This document shows, in pieces, positions 16,421-25,415 of a stretch of 64,000 bases of DNA; the first letter of the stretch is position 1; every line of letters starts with the position of its first letter. The notes below the pieces were generated by a model that had not been told where the DNA came from, did no database searches, and saw only the letters and a list, made by a program, of their open reading frames with translations. A program made the translations under genes and the position numbers. The stretch is from Dehalococcoidia bacterium (GTDB taxonomy: Bacteria > Chloroflexota > Dehalococcoidia > SpSt-223), in the NCBI GenBank assembly GCA_025054935.1, contig JANWZD010000003.1:62001-126000 (forward strand). The letters are read 5' to 3'.

Positions 16421-17155
16421 GTGCCGCTGCCTGTTGCTATTCTCGCCGGCGGACTCGCGACCCGCCTGCGGCCGATCACCGAGCGCATCCCCAAGGTGCT
16501 GATCGACGTTGCGGGCCGGCCGTTCGCTGAGCGCCAGATCGCCCTGCTGCGCCAGAACGGCTATACCCGCCTCGTCTATCTCCTCGGCTATTTGGGGGAG
16601 CAGGTCGTTGCCCAGCTTGGCGACGGCAGCCGCTACGGCGTCGCTATCGACTACGTCTTCGATGGGCCGCAGCTTCGCGGAACGGGGGGCGCGATCAAAG
16701 CGGCGCTGCCGGTGCTTGGCGAGCGGTTTTTCACCCTCTATGGCGACTCCTATCTCGACATCGACTACGCTGCCGTCGAGCGAGCGTTTCTCGCCAGCGG
16801 CAAGCCGGCGCTGATGACGGTCTTCCGCAACGCCGGGCGCTGGGATCGCTCGAATGTCGTCTTTCGGGATGGCCGCGTGGTCTGCTACGACAAGCGCGCG
16901 CCAACACCGGAGATGGAGTATCTCGATTACGGCCTCAACGCCTTCGAAGCGCGCGTGTTCGACCGCTACCCTGCCGACCAGCCGTTCGATCTTGCCGACG
17001 TCCAGCATGACCTTGCCGCGCGTGGCGAGCTCGCCGGCTATGAAGTGACGACGCGCTTCTATGAAGTGGGGTCGCCGGCGGGGCTGGAAGAGGCGGTGCG
17101 CTATTTCGAGGCGCTCGACCGACTCAGCGGCCAAACGCCTCGATCATCAGGTTGA
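16421..17155 (+). CDS. Sugar-phosphate nucleotidyltransferase (NTP_transferase family)
   Basis: A 244-residue enzyme of the NTP-transferase fold. Seen: N-terminal 'ILAGGLATRLRPITERIPKVL' (nucleotide-binding G-G-x-x-T-R-L and catalytic K), 'GTGGAIKAAL', and 'YGDSYLDID' with the metal-binding Asp. The size and the lack of a C-terminal beta-helix suggest the HddC/WcbM-like group that makes NDP-sugars. The GTG start is preceded by TATACT at 6 nt and has no ribosome-binding site, indicating a leaderless mRNA. The 3' end overlaps the convergent LLM gene by 32 bp. Confidence 0.88.
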   Translation: MPLPVAILAGGLATRLRPITERIPKVLIDVAGRPFAERQIALLRQNGYTRLVYLLGYLGEQVVAQLGDGSRYGVAIDYVFDGPQLRGTGGAIKAALPVLGERFFTLYGDSYLDIDYAAVERAFLASGKPALMTVFRNAGRWDRSNVVFRDGRVVCYDKRAPTPEMEYLDYGLNAFEARVFDRYPADQPFDLADVQHDLAARGELAGYEVTTRFYEVGSPAGLEEAVRYFEALDRLSGQTPRSSG

Positions 17156-18137
17156 TGTTCTCGCGGATCCGCTCCGGCGACATCAGGAACGACGCGGTAT
17201 AGAACGTCATCGTGGAGACCACCTCCTCATACCGCTTCGCTTGCCGGCGCACGTCGTCGATCGTGCCGAAGATGGCATGCTGTTCGGCAACTTCGTCGGG
17301 AACGGCAGCGATCAGCCGTTCTGGGTCCTCGTTGTGCTGAAAGAACGCCTCTTGGATGGCGTGGCGCACGGATTCGAGCCCTTGCGAGTCAAGGACGATC
17401 GCGTAGGAGCGCGTTGCCATGAAGCGACCCATGTGGAACTTCACTTCGCGCAGCGCCTGTTTCCGGTCGTTGCTGATCGCCGTGATGATCCACGCCTGAT
17501 GGTCAAAGCCGTCACGCGTTCGGCCGGCACGGGCGAGCCCGATGTCGATCGAGGGCCACGCCACCTCCTGAATGAATCGAACCGAGGCGATCGGGTGCCC
17601 GCACAGCCCATCGCACAGCTCCCCCGCGAGCCGGAACATCGCGCGGTTCACGGCCGCAAGGTAGATGGGGGTCAGCGGCACTTCCTGCGGCCGCCGGCGG
17701 GAGGCGCCCATCCCGCTGCCGACATAGCGGTAGTACGTCCCCTCGAAGGTGACCGGTTCGCTGCTTGGCGTTGTCCAAACGAGCCGGAACAGCCGGATCA
17801 GTTCGCGCAGCCGGCTCGCTGGGTGCTCAAACGCCTCGCCCAACTGGTTGATGTTCATCCGCTTGGTCCCGCCGCCGAGGCCGAGGATGAAGCGTCCGCC
17901 CGAGAGAACCTGCAGGTCAACGCAGTGCTGCGCTAACGACCGCGCATCGTGAGCAAAGGCGCGGATCACCCCGCTGCCGATCTTCGCCCGCTTTGTCGTC
18001 AGGCTCATCGCCCCGAACACCGGGATACTCTCTCCCGAGTTCCAGATGTAGTCGAAGCCCGCTTCGTCCGCTTTGCGCGCCAGGTCCGCCTTCTCGGTCA
18101 GCTCGCTGTAGGCGAGCGAAATGCCGCGTCGTGCCAT
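17124..18137 (-). CDS. LLM-class (F420/FMN-dependent) oxidoreductase
   Basis: A 337-residue luciferase-like TIM-barrel oxidoreductase. Seen: 'KADEAGFDYIWNSGESIPVFGAMSL', 'KIGSGVIRAFAHDARSLAQ', 'LSGGRFILGLGGGTKRM' and the substrate-domain stretch ending 'EAFGR'. The glycine-rich 'GLGGGT' and the shape of the barrel fit F420-dependent members more than FMN luciferases; the cofactor is inferred. ATG 18137 has GGAGAGAGCG directly upstream. It is divergent from metF and overlaps the convergent nucleotidyltransferase gene by 32 bp. Confidence 0.88.
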   Translation of the reverse strand: MARRGISLAYSELTEKADLARKADEAGFDYIWNSGESIPVFGAMSLTTKRAKIGSGVIRAFAHDARSLAQHCVDLQVLSGGRFILGLGGGTKRMNINQLGEAFEHPASRLRELIRLFRLVWTTPSSEPVTFEGTYYRYVGSGMGASRRRPQEVPLTPIYLAAVNRAMFRLAGELCDGLCGHPIASVRFIQEVAWPSIDIGLARAGRTRDGFDHQAWIITAISNDRKQALREVKFHMGRFMATRSYAIVLDSQGLESVRHAIQEAFFQHNEDPERLIAAVPDEVAEQHAIFGTIDDVRRQAKRYEEVVSTMTFYTASFLMSPERIRENINLMIEAFGR

Positions 18138-18211
18138 CGCTCTCTCCATCTTCCCGGTGCCTGCCATCATAGATCACCGCCGAACCGCTCTTCGTCGCGG
18201 CCTCGGTTGCG

Positions 18212-18217
18212 TACACT
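18212..18217 (+). promoter_or_regulatory. -10 box of leaderless metF transcript
   Basis: TACACT, 7 nt, then ATG 18225. Confidence 0.5.
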
Positions 18218-18224
18218 CAAAGGG

Positions 18225-19181
18225 ATGAGCGCAGAAGTGGTGAGCCGGTTTGCCTGCCGCCTCAAGGCCGGGGCGTTCGTGGTGACGGGGGAACTCTCTC
18301 CCCCGCGCAGCGGCGACGCAAGCCTGTTTCGCCGCCGCCTTGCTGAGGCGCGAGCGGTGGTCGATGCCGTCAATATCACCGACAACCCCGGCGCCTCCGT
18401 CCATGCCAGCCCGCTCGCCGGCGCGGCGATTGCGCTTCAGGAGGGGGTGGAGCCGATTGTGCAGCTGGTCTGTCGCGACCGCAATCGGCTCGCCCTCCAA
18501 AGCGACCTGATCGGGGCGTGGCTGCTTGGGGTGCGCGCCGTGATGGCGATGACCGGCGACCCGGTGACAGCGGGGGACCACCCGACGGCCAAAGCGGTGT
18601 TCGATCTCGACTCATTCGGGCTCATCCGGCTGATCGCCCGCATGCGCGCGGGCGAACTGGATAACGGCCGCCCTCTTCCCGCTCCGCCCCGCTTTGTCAT
18701 CGGCGGGGCGGAGGCCCCCTTTGCAGGGCCGATCTCCTCGACGGTCGATCGTCTCGAGCGCAAGGTCGAGGCGGGGGTCGAGTTCATCCAAACCCAGTTT
18801 GTGTGGGAGGCCGATCGGTTTGCCGACTGGATGGCGGAAGTCCGGCGGCGTGGCCTCCACCAGCGCGTCGCGATCCTGCCGGGGGTAGGCGTGCTGCGTT
18901 CGGCCGCCTCGGCGCGCTGGCTTGGCGATCACCTCGGCCAGCCGGTTCCCCCCGCGATCATCGGCCAGCTCGAGGCCGCCGGGCCGACGGATGGCGCCCA
19001 GGTGGGCGCCTCCATCGCCGCTGCGTTGATCAACCGCCTGCGCGCGATCGAGGGAGTTGCCGGTGTCCATCTCCTGCCGGTTGCTTGGCCGGCGGGGCTG
19101 CGCGCCGCTGTTGAAGCGGCGGGGCTACTGCCGACACCGTCATCCTCCGCTTCGCTTGACACCCCCCCACGCCGGGGGTGA
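18225..19181 (+). CDS. metF: Methylenetetrahydrofolate reductase (MetF family)
   Basis: A 318-residue TIM-barrel flavoprotein that reduces 5,10-methylene-THF to 5-methyl-THF for methionine synthesis. Family blocks: 'VVTGELSPPRSGD', 'VVDAVNITDNP', 'VQLVCRDRNRLALQSDL', 'VMAMTGDPV' (FAD-binding), 'GVEFIQTQFVWE' and 'ILPGVGVLRS'. The ATG at 18225 lies 7 nt after TACACT; longer in-frame starts would cross the divergent promoter region. The promoter of the next gene (erpA) is embedded in its last codons. Confidence 0.92.
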   Translation: MSAEVVSRFACRLKAGAFVVTGELSPPRSGDASLFRRRLAEARAVVDAVNITDNPGASVHASPLAGAAIALQEGVEPIVQLVCRDRNRLALQSDLIGAWLLGVRAVMAMTGDPVTAGDHPTAKAVFDLDSFGLIRLIARMRAGELDNGRPLPAPPRFVIGGAEAPFAGPISSTVDRLERKVEAGVEFIQTQFVWEADRFADWMAEVRRRGLHQRVAILPGVGVLRSAASARWLGDHLGQPVPPAIIGQLEAAGPTDGAQVGASIAAALINRLRAIEGVAGVHLLPVAWPAGLRAAVEAAGLLPTPSSSASLDTPPRRG

Positions 19182-19185
19182 TACT
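19156..19185 (+). promoter_or_regulatory. Promoter of erpA
   Basis: TTGACA (19156-19161), 18-nt spacer, GATACT (19180-19185). The spacer is C-run/G-run and self-complementary. The box overlaps the metF stop. Confidence 0.6.
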
Positions 19186-19246
19186 TCCGTTGTCACCTTG
19201 TGAGCGCCGGTGTTCCGGCGCAGCTGACACTGGAGGCGGATCGCCA

Positions 19247-19639
19247 ATGATCACGATTACTCCCGATGCAGTGCAGAAGGTCGAGCAGCTTCTCGAGCGC
19301 GAGGGCAAGCAGGGGTACAGCTTGCGCGTCTTTATTGCCGGCGGCGGCTGCTCGGGGTATCAGTACGGCCTCATGTTTGACGATCAGCGCCAAGAAGACG
19401 ACGAGGTCGTGCCGGCGGGCAAGTTCGATATCCTCATCGACGGCGAAAGCGCCATGCTCCTCTATGGTGCCGAGATCGACTACGTCGACAGCCTGATGGG
19501 CTCGGGGTTCACCATCCGCAATCCAAACGCCGTCGCGAGCTGTGCCTGCGGCCAATCGTTTACGGTCAAGCAAGAGAGCGGGCATGCCCACGCTGCCGCA
19601 GGCGGCTGCGGGTCTGGCTGCGGCTGCGGCGGCCACTGA
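19247..19639 (+). CDS. erpA: A-type iron-sulfur carrier (ErpA/IscA family)
   Basis: A 130-residue protein. The core of about 107 residues has the three family cysteines: 'GGGCSGYQYGL' and 'SCACGQSF'. It receives and passes [Fe-S] clusters to apo-enzymes. After the core comes an extra Ser/His/Gly/Cys-rich tail with three more cysteines and three histidines, longer than in E. coli ErpA. GGAGG lies 10 nt before ATG 19247. It has its own promoter and a strong terminator, so it is monocistronic. Confidence 0.93.
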   Translation: MITITPDAVQKVEQLLEREGKQGYSLRVFIAGGGCSGYQYGLMFDDQRQEDDEVVPAGKFDILIDGESAMLLYGAEIDYVDSLMGSGFTIRNPNAVASCACGQSFTVKQESGHAHAAAGGCGSGCGCGGH

Positions 19640-19657
19640 GATCTGCGCAGCATCGGC

Positions 19658-19685
19658 GCGCTGGGAGAGATCCCAGCGCATTTTT
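19658..19685 (+). terminator. Rho-independent terminator after erpA
   Basis: Stem GCGCTGGGA / TCCCAGCGC (9 bp, perfect), GAGA loop, then ATTTTT. Confidence 0.9.
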
Positions 19686-20364
19686 GTTTGCGCTGCCTTC
19701 GGCGCTCGTTGAGGCCGACGGTCTAGCCCGCCGGCAAAACACGCGGCGCTTGTCCCGCTCGGAAGAGCGCGACGGCCTGCCGTCCGGCGAGGCGCCGAGG
19801 CGAGTGCGGCCCAGTGCCGTCTCCGCGTCGCTCCCAACGACGGTCAGTCCTCGGGGCGGTTCCTCCGCAAGGCGCTGCACTGCGTCCCGGCTGAGGCGCG
19901 AAGCGACGCCGTCGAAATGGTTGCGGAGGGCGACCTGTGGCGCGATGCCGAGAGCGGTCGGTCACCGCCTTGCGCCGGCGGAGGGTGCCACCGGAGCAGG
20001 AGAACAGTTGCGCCTTCCCAACCGCGGCGCGCCCCGCTGAAGGGGGCGTTCCGGCGGAGCGGGCGGTCGGGGATGTCGGCGCGGCGCTCCCTGCGCGCAT
20101 TTCAGCGCTCGGGCGAACCAGGTTCGGGCCTGCTCGCAGTCGGCGGCAACGCCGCTTTGGCCCGCGCCGGCAGGGTCGCGAGCAGGGCACGGCCGACATT
20201 GGCGATCACAGCATGTATTCGCCTGAGCCGACCAGCGTGGTCGCGCGCTCGGCCGCTCACTGCCTGTCGCGCGTTCTCCGAGGGCGGCAATGGTATCTGC
20301 GGTGCCTGATGCCTGATACTTGCCGAGACGGCCTTCCGAACGCGAGGCAACGAGAAGGAGCGCA
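19686..20364. other. 679-bp gap without an assignable gene
   Basis: No intact gene is convincing. A minus-strand frame from about 19925 down to 19690 has coding-like third positions ('VALRNHFDGVASRLSRDAV', 'GLTVVGSDAETALG') but merges into unlikely sequence at both ends. This fits a decayed gene of unknown family. The last ~20 bases hold the ribosome-binding site of the MoxR gene. Confidence 0.3.
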
Positions 20365-21360
20365 ATGACAACGACCTCCGACCGTACGCTGACCCCGAGC
20401 GAATTTCGAGCCATTGCCGAGGCGATCCAGCGCGAAGTCGCGAAAGTGATCGTCGGGCAGACCGAGGTAGTTCGTTCTGTGCTCGTCGCGCTGATCTCGG
20501 GAGGCCATGTCTTGCTGGAAGGAGTGCCCGGCCTCGGCAAGACGATGCTGGTCCGCACGCTCGCCGAGACGCTCGACCTCCACTTCAGCCGCATCCAGTT
20601 TACTCCTGACCTGATGCCCTCCGACATCATTGGGACAAACATCATCGTCGAAGACGATCACGGCCGGCGCTCCTTCCGCTTTCAGGCGGGGCCTGTCTTC
20701 GCCAACCTCGTCCTCGCTGACGAGATCAACCGCGCCACCCCGAAGACCCAGAGCGCCTTGCTCGAGGCGATGCAGGAGCATACGGTTACCGTCAGCACTG
20801 CCGTCCATCGGTTGCCCGAGCCGTTCTTTGTCCTCGCTACCCAGAACCCGATCGAGATGGAAGGCACCTATCCCCTGCCGGAGGCACAGCTCGATCGGTT
20901 CTTTTTCAAGCTGCAGGTCAGCTATCCGCCGGCGAACGAGCTTGCCGAGATCCTGGACCGGACCACCTCGGCCGCCCACGTAGTGGTCGAGAAAGTGGCC
21001 AATGGCGCTCTCGTCGAGCAGATGGGGGCGCTGGCGCGCGAGGTGCCGATCGCGCGCCACGTTCGCGAATATGCCGTGCGGCTGGTGCTGGCGACCCATC
21101 CCGACCAGCCGGGCGCGCCGCCCGTCGTTCGCCAGTATGTGCGCTATGGCGCGAGCCCGCGCGGGGCGCAGGCAATGATCCTTGCTGCGAAAGTGCTGGC
21201 GCTGCTCGACGGCCGCTTCAATGTCGCCTTCGACGACCTGCGCCAAGTCGCGCTGCCGGCGCTTCGGCATCGAATAATCCTCAACTTCCAAGCTGAAGCC
21301 GAGGGCCTGACGACCGACCGCGTGCTGGCCGAGATTGTGCGCGCGGTCCCCGAGGAGTAG
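20365..21360 (+). CDS. MoxR-family AAA+ ATPase
   Basis: A 331-residue AAA+ ATPase (AAA_3). Walker A 'GVPGLGKT', MoxR signature 'RIQFTPDLMPSDIIGT', Walker B 'LVLADEINRATPKTQSALLEAM', sensor 1 'FVLATQNPIE' and sensor 2 'YGASPRGAQAM'. MoxR proteins act as chaperones, often next to DUF58 and VWA-domain genes that they help assemble. None of these follow here, so it is an orphan. AAGGAG 4 nt before ATG 20365 fixes the start. It ends 3 bp before the convergent M23 peptidase gene. Confidence 0.93.
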   Translation: MTTTSDRTLTPSEFRAIAEAIQREVAKVIVGQTEVVRSVLVALISGGHVLLEGVPGLGKTMLVRTLAETLDLHFSRIQFTPDLMPSDIIGTNIIVEDDHGRRSFRFQAGPVFANLVLADEINRATPKTQSALLEAMQEHTVTVSTAVHRLPEPFFVLATQNPIEMEGTYPLPEAQLDRFFFKLQVSYPPANELAEILDRTTSAAHVVVEKVANGALVEQMGALAREVPIARHVREYAVRLVLATHPDQPGAPPVVRQYVRYGASPRGAQAMILAAKVLALLDGRFNVAFDDLRQVALPALRHRIILNFQAEAEGLTTDRVLAEIVRAVPEE

Positions 21361-21363
21361 CGC

Positions 21364-22557
21364 CTAGAGAAATCGGGTGCGCAGCCATTCCATCGGCTCG
21401 ACCGCGACCCCAGCGACCCGGATCTCGAAGTGGAGATGCGGGCCGGTCACCATGCCGCTTGCGCCGGAGAGCGCGATCGGCTGCCCGCGATTGACGAGCT
21501 CGCCCGGCCGCACGTCGACCCGCGAGAGATGGTAGTAGGTGCTGTGGACGCCGAGGCCATGGTCAAGGATGACCGCGGTTCCCCGCACGGGCAGTGTCTC
21601 CGCGAAGACGACCCGGCCGCGTGCGACGGCGTTCACCGGCGTCCCGACGGGAACGTCGAAGTCCGTGCCGAGATGGCGGCGCCGCACCTGACCGTTGTAG
21701 GTGCGGTCGACCCCGAAGCCCGAGGAGATGACCCCGCGCACTGGCGGATCGAAGGGGCCGTCCCACAGCTTTTCCGTGCCGCTGCCCGAGTAGTATTCGG
21801 CGAGCTGCTGCAGCTCCAAGTCATACTGCCCTGAAGTGAAGAACCGGAACAGTTCGGGCGCGAGGACGATCTGCTCGGAAAGAAATGACCCTCGCGTGAT
21901 CTGCAGGGGTGCGTCGAGCGTCGCTTCGTTGCCGGCACGATCTTTGGCGACCAGCTTGAGGGTCCGCGTGCCGACCGGGGCGGCCGCGTCGATGCCGACA
22001 AAGGCGACATACGTCCCGTTGGTCTCTGCGAACGTGACCGGGACGGCGTCGTCGAGGGAGACGGCAAGCTGCACCGGCTCGTTCGCCCGCGCTTGCAGCA
22101 GCAGTGTGCGCCCTTGGGCCGCTGTCGGCGCCCGGGGCTCGAGGAGCACCTGGGGCGGAGTGTTGTCGGTCGCGAAGCGCGCCTCGACCCAACGGACGTT
22201 GCGCCGCAGCGAACCGTCGGCAACTGCGACCCGGATCACGTGCTCGCCGTCGCGAAGCTGGCGGGTGTCGATCGCGATGACGCGCGCCGGCTCGATCGGC
22301 CGGCCGTCGAGCGTCGCCTCAAGGAACGACCAGCTCGGCACGGCGCCGACCTCAACGCGGAGGGAGACCGGTCCGCGGCTGACGCCCTCGGGGACGATGA
22401 TCCGTGCCTCCGGCGGCGTGGTTGCGGTCAGCCACCAGCCGATGACACTGAGGACGTCGCGGCCGGGCGGGCTCGCGACGGCGGCCGCGCCAAGGGCGCC
22501 CGCGCTGCCGAGCAGAAATGCCCGGCGAGAGATGCCTCGGGAGCGCCGCCGCCGCAT
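21364..22557 (-). CDS. Exported M23-family metallopeptidase
   Basis: A 397-residue protein. N-terminal 'RGISRRAFLLGSAGALG' looks like a Tat signal. Two Ig-like or beta-sandwich segments follow (about 50-240). A C-terminal LytM/M23 domain holds 'RRRHLGTDFDVPVGTPV' (HxxxD zinc ligands) and 'GPHLHFEI' (HxH). M23 enzymes cut peptidoglycan cross-bridges in the wall; all visible metal ligands are intact, so it is probably active. It lies 1 bp downstream of the small gene at 22559-22762 and is likely co-transcribed. Confidence 0.9.
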   Translation of the reverse strand: MRRRRSRGISRRAFLLGSAGALGAAAVASPPGRDVLSVIGWWLTATTPPEARIIVPEGVSRGPVSLRVEVGAVPSWSFLEATLDGRPIEPARVIAIDTRQLRDGEHVIRVAVADGSLRRNVRWVEARFATDNTPPQVLLEPRAPTAAQGRTLLLQARANEPVQLAVSLDDAVPVTFAETNGTYVAFVGIDAAAPVGTRTLKLVAKDRAGNEATLDAPLQITRGSFLSEQIVLAPELFRFFTSGQYDLELQQLAEYYSGSGTEKLWDGPFDPPVRGVISSGFGVDRTYNGQVRRRHLGTDFDVPVGTPVNAVARGRVVFAETLPVRGTAVILDHGLGVHSTYYHLSRVDVRPGELVNRGQPIALSGASGMVTGPHLHFEIRVAGVAVEPMEWLRTRFL

Positions 22558-22558
22558 C

Positions 22559-22762
22559 TCAGGTCCACGTCACAACAGAGGGGTCGTCGACGAGCCCGCG
22601 CTCGACCGCAAGCTCACGGATGCGGACGAGCGTCATGTTCACCTCGTCGGTCAAAAACTCCCACTCCGGCTTTGCTACTTCGTCTTTGTAGTAGGGAGAG
22701 TTGACCCGCAGCACCTTCTTGGTCGCTTTGTTGAACCAAATGCCATTAATCGGCCGATCCAT
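22559..22762 (-). CDS. 67-residue conserved-looking hypothetical protein
   Basis: A small soluble protein opening MDRPINGIWFNKATKKVLRV, without cysteines or membrane segments. It is unfamiliar to me. It is supported by GGAGG 4 nt before ATG 22762, a perfect TATAAT (22785-22790) upstream, and its position directly before the M23 peptidase gene. Longer in-frame starts (to 22867) would cross that promoter and are rejected. Confidence 0.65.
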   Translation of the reverse strand: MDRPINGIWFNKATKKVLRVNSPYYKDEVAKPEWEFLTDEVNMTLVRIRELAVERGLVDDPSVVTWT

Positions 22763-22784
22763 CGATCCTCCGGGGAGCGGCAGG

Positions 22785-22790
22785 ATTATA
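22785..22790 (-). promoter_or_regulatory. -10 box of the small gene / M23 operon
   Basis: Perfect TATAAT on the minus strand; the -35 is weak. The start would lie about 15 nt before the ribosome-binding site. Confidence 0.5.
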
Positions 22791-22824
22791 CCGAGCGCGC
22801 CGCTCCCGAACCAGACGTGCGCCG

Positions 22825-22854
22825 TTGACAGGCCGTTCAAGCCGTTCGTACCAT
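22825..22854 (+). promoter_or_regulatory. Promoter of fumC
   Basis: TTGACA (22825-22830), 18-nt spacer, TACCAT (22849-22854), about 30 nt before GTG 22884. It is divergent from the TATAAT at 22785-22790. Confidence 0.55.
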
Positions 22855-22883
22855 CCCGTTGAGCCACTCCGAAGGAGCGATGT

Positions 22884-24305
22884 GTGACCAGCCATCCGAC
22901 CCATCGTATCGAGAAGGATTCCCTCGGCCCGATGGAAGTGCCGGCGACGGCCTATTACGGCGCCCAGACGCGCCGCGCCGAACTCAATTTCCCCATCAGC
23001 AATCTGCGCTTGAGCCACCGTTTTCTCCGCGCGCTCGCGCAAATCAAGCGCGCGGCCGCTGAGGTGAACCGCGACCTCGGCCTGCTCGAACCGCGCATTG
23101 CCGACGCGATTGTCAAGGCGGCCGACGAAGTGATCGCGGGCAAGCTCGACTCTCAGTTCGTCGTCGATGTTTTTCAGACTGGCTCCGGCACCTCGACGAA
23201 TATGAACATGAACGAGGTGATCGCGAACCGGGCGATCGAAATGCTCGGCGGGACGATCGGCTCGAAAGACCCCGTTCATCCGAACGACCACGTCAACCTC
23301 GGCCAATCGTCCAACGATACGATCCCTACGGCCATGCAGGTGGCGGCGCTGACAGCGATCAAGGAAGACCTGCTTCCTGCGCTCGAGCAGCTCCGCGCCT
23401 CACTCGACCGCAAGGTCGAAGAGTTCTGGCCGGTGATCAAAACGGGCCGCACCCACCTGCAGGATGCCACTCCGATCCGGCTCGGGCAGGAGTTCCTCGG
23501 CTATCGCGGCCAAGTGGAGCGGGCAATCCGCCTCTGCGGCCACGCGATGGAAGAACTGAGTGAAGTGCCGCTTGGCGGCACCGCGGTGGGGACCGGGGTC
23601 AATACCCACCCCGATTTCGCCCGCCTCGTCTGCGAAAAACTGTCGGCGTGGAATAATGTCACTATCCGCGAGACCACCAATCACTTCCAAGCCCAGTCCA
23701 CGATCGACCCGGTTGTCGAAGCGAGCGGCGTGCTCAATACCATCGCCGTCAGCTTCATGAAGATCGGAAACGATATCCGCTGGCTCGGTTCGGGGCCGCG
23801 GGCGGGGCTGTACGAGATCCAGCTGCCCGAGGTGCAGCCCGGCAGCTCCATCATGCCGGGGAAGGTGAACCCGGTCATCGTCGAAAGCTTGCTGATGGTG
23901 TGCGCCCAAGTGATCGGCAATCACACGACCATCACGATCTGCGGGCAGTGGGGCAACTTCGAGCTGAATGTGATGATGCCCGTCGCGGCGTACAATCTGC
24001 TCCAGTCGATCGAGCTGTTAGCGAGGGCGAGCGAGAACTTCGCCCGTCAGTGCGTCGACGGCCTCAAGGCGACCGAGCGCGGCCCCGAGATGGTCGAAAA
24101 AGGGTTAGCGATCTGCACGGGGCTTGCGCCGCGGATCGGCTACGATGCTGCTGCCGAGATTTCGAAGGAGGCGTTTCGCACCGGGCGAACCATCCGCGAG
24201 GTTGCGCGCGAGCGGACGACCTTGACCGAAGCCGAGCTCGACGAACTGCTGGACCCGGTCGCCATGACCAAGCCGGGGCTCGGTTCCGGCATCTCTGTCG
24301 GCTAA
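22884..24305 (+). CDS. fumC: Class II fumarate hydratase
   Basis: A 473-residue TCA-cycle enzyme that interconverts fumarate and malate without an iron-sulfur cluster. The superfamily signature 'GSSIMPGKVNP' carries the catalytic serine loop. 'SGTSTNMNMNEV', 'HPNDHVNLGQSSND' and 'KTGRTHLQDATPI' are the other active-site regions. Full length for the family. AAGGAG 6 nt before GTG 22884 sets the start. The end 'TKPGLGSG' is as expected. Confidence 0.96.
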   Translation: MTSHPTHRIEKDSLGPMEVPATAYYGAQTRRAELNFPISNLRLSHRFLRALAQIKRAAAEVNRDLGLLEPRIADAIVKAADEVIAGKLDSQFVVDVFQTGSGTSTNMNMNEVIANRAIEMLGGTIGSKDPVHPNDHVNLGQSSNDTIPTAMQVAALTAIKEDLLPALEQLRASLDRKVEEFWPVIKTGRTHLQDATPIRLGQEFLGYRGQVERAIRLCGHAMEELSEVPLGGTAVGTGVNTHPDFARLVCEKLSAWNNVTIRETTNHFQAQSTIDPVVEASGVLNTIAVSFMKIGNDIRWLGSGPRAGLYEIQLPEVQPGSSIMPGKVNPVIVESLLMVCAQVIGNHTTITICGQWGNFELNVMMPVAAYNLLQSIELLARASENFARQCVDGLKATERGPEMVEKGLAICTGLAPRIGYDAAAEISKEAFRTGRTIREVARERTTLTEAELDELLDPVAMTKPGLGSGISVG

Positions 24306-24358
24306 GAAGCGCGCGGCGGCGCACCGCCGCTCCGGATCCTTCTGACGAGGAGGGGATG

Positions 24359-25408
24359 ATGCCAGAGCAATGGGGCACGACCCCCGCGGCCGCAGAGCGC
24401 GAGGACGAAAGCTACCTCTACTTTGCCGAGGGGCTGCGCGCCTTCACGCAGACGCACGTCGCGCCAGTGATGACGAAGATCGCGGAAGCGGCGCTGGCTG
24501 CCTCCCCGCCCTCGTCGCTTGCTGAGGTGAAGCGCCGGCTCGACCCGCTGCCGATTGTCGCCTCGCGCAATCGGCTGATGCGGTCGACGCAGGAGATGAA
24601 ATGGGTCGGCATCAATGCCACCTATCGCAAGCGGGAGGCCGAGCTGCTGGCGGCACTCGATGCGGCCGATCGCAGCGGCCCCGGCTCCGTGCGGTATGAC
24701 CCCAACTTTGTCTATCCCGCCTATTTTCGCGACAGCCGCTTTCACCTCCAGCCCGGCGGCTACTGGGCCGACCCGCTCGCCGGCTTTTTCTATCACTACG
24801 GAACGAAGGTGTTCTTCACCGGCCGCAACAACGACGATGACATCCAGCGCGAACTCGTAGCGCTGATCCCGCTGCCGGCCGATGGACACGTGCGTCGCGT
24901 CCTCGATCTCGGGTGCTCTGCCGGCCAGAGCACAACTGCCCTCAAGGAACGGTTCCCCCAGGCCGAGGTGTGGGGGATCGATATTGCAGCGCCGATGGTG
25001 CGCTATGCCCACTATCGCGCGGTCAGGATGAACCTCGATGTCCATTTCGCCCAGATGAAGGCCGAGGCGCTGGAGTTCCCTGACGAGAGCATGGATATCG
25101 TCTGGGCGTTCATCCTGTTTCACGAGGTGCCAGTCGAGATCGGGCAGCAGATCGTCCGCGAGGTCTACCGGGTCTTGCGGCGCGGGGGAGTGTTCGCCTT
25201 GGCGGACTTCCCGAACCGCCCGCCGGAGCAGGCGGCGACGGTCGCGGGCTACATCCGCGACTTTGACACCCATCACAACGGCGAGCGCTTCGGCAGCGAC
25301 TTCGTCTATTCCGACTTTGTCGGGACGATGCGCCGGGCGGGGTTTTCATCGGTCACGCCGGATGCCGCTCCGGGCAACTGGATCCCAGTGCGGGTCTGCG
25401 TCAAGTAG
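24359..25408 (+). CDS. SAM-dependent methyltransferase
   Basis: A 349-residue protein. An all-alpha N-terminal half of about 170 residues is followed by a class I methyltransferase domain: motif I 'VLDLGCSAGQS', motif II acid in 'EVWGIDIAAPMV', motif IV 'MDIVWAFILFHEV' and 'VLRRGGVFALADF'. The acceptor is unknown. Two adjacent ATGs (24356, 24359) follow AGGAGGGG; 24359 has the better spacing. It lies 53 bp after fumC on the same strand and may be read through from it. Confidence 0.85.
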   Translation: MPEQWGTTPAAAEREDESYLYFAEGLRAFTQTHVAPVMTKIAEAALAASPPSSLAEVKRRLDPLPIVASRNRLMRSTQEMKWVGINATYRKREAELLAALDAADRSGPGSVRYDPNFVYPAYFRDSRFHLQPGGYWADPLAGFFYHYGTKVFFTGRNNDDDIQRELVALIPLPADGHVRRVLDLGCSAGQSTTALKERFPQAEVWGIDIAAPMVRYAHYRAVRMNLDVHFAQMKAEALEFPDESMDIVWAFILFHEVPVEIGQQIVREVYRVLRRGGVFALADFPNRPPEQAATVAGYIRDFDTHHNGERFGSDFVYSDFVGTMRRAGFSSVTPDAAPGNWIPVRVCVK

Positions 25409-25415
25409 CGGGCAG

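Noticed and set aside
17949-18224. 92-codon N-terminal extension of MetF
   Set aside because: It overlaps the divergent LLM gene antisense, and TACACT 7 nt before ATG 18225 marks the start.
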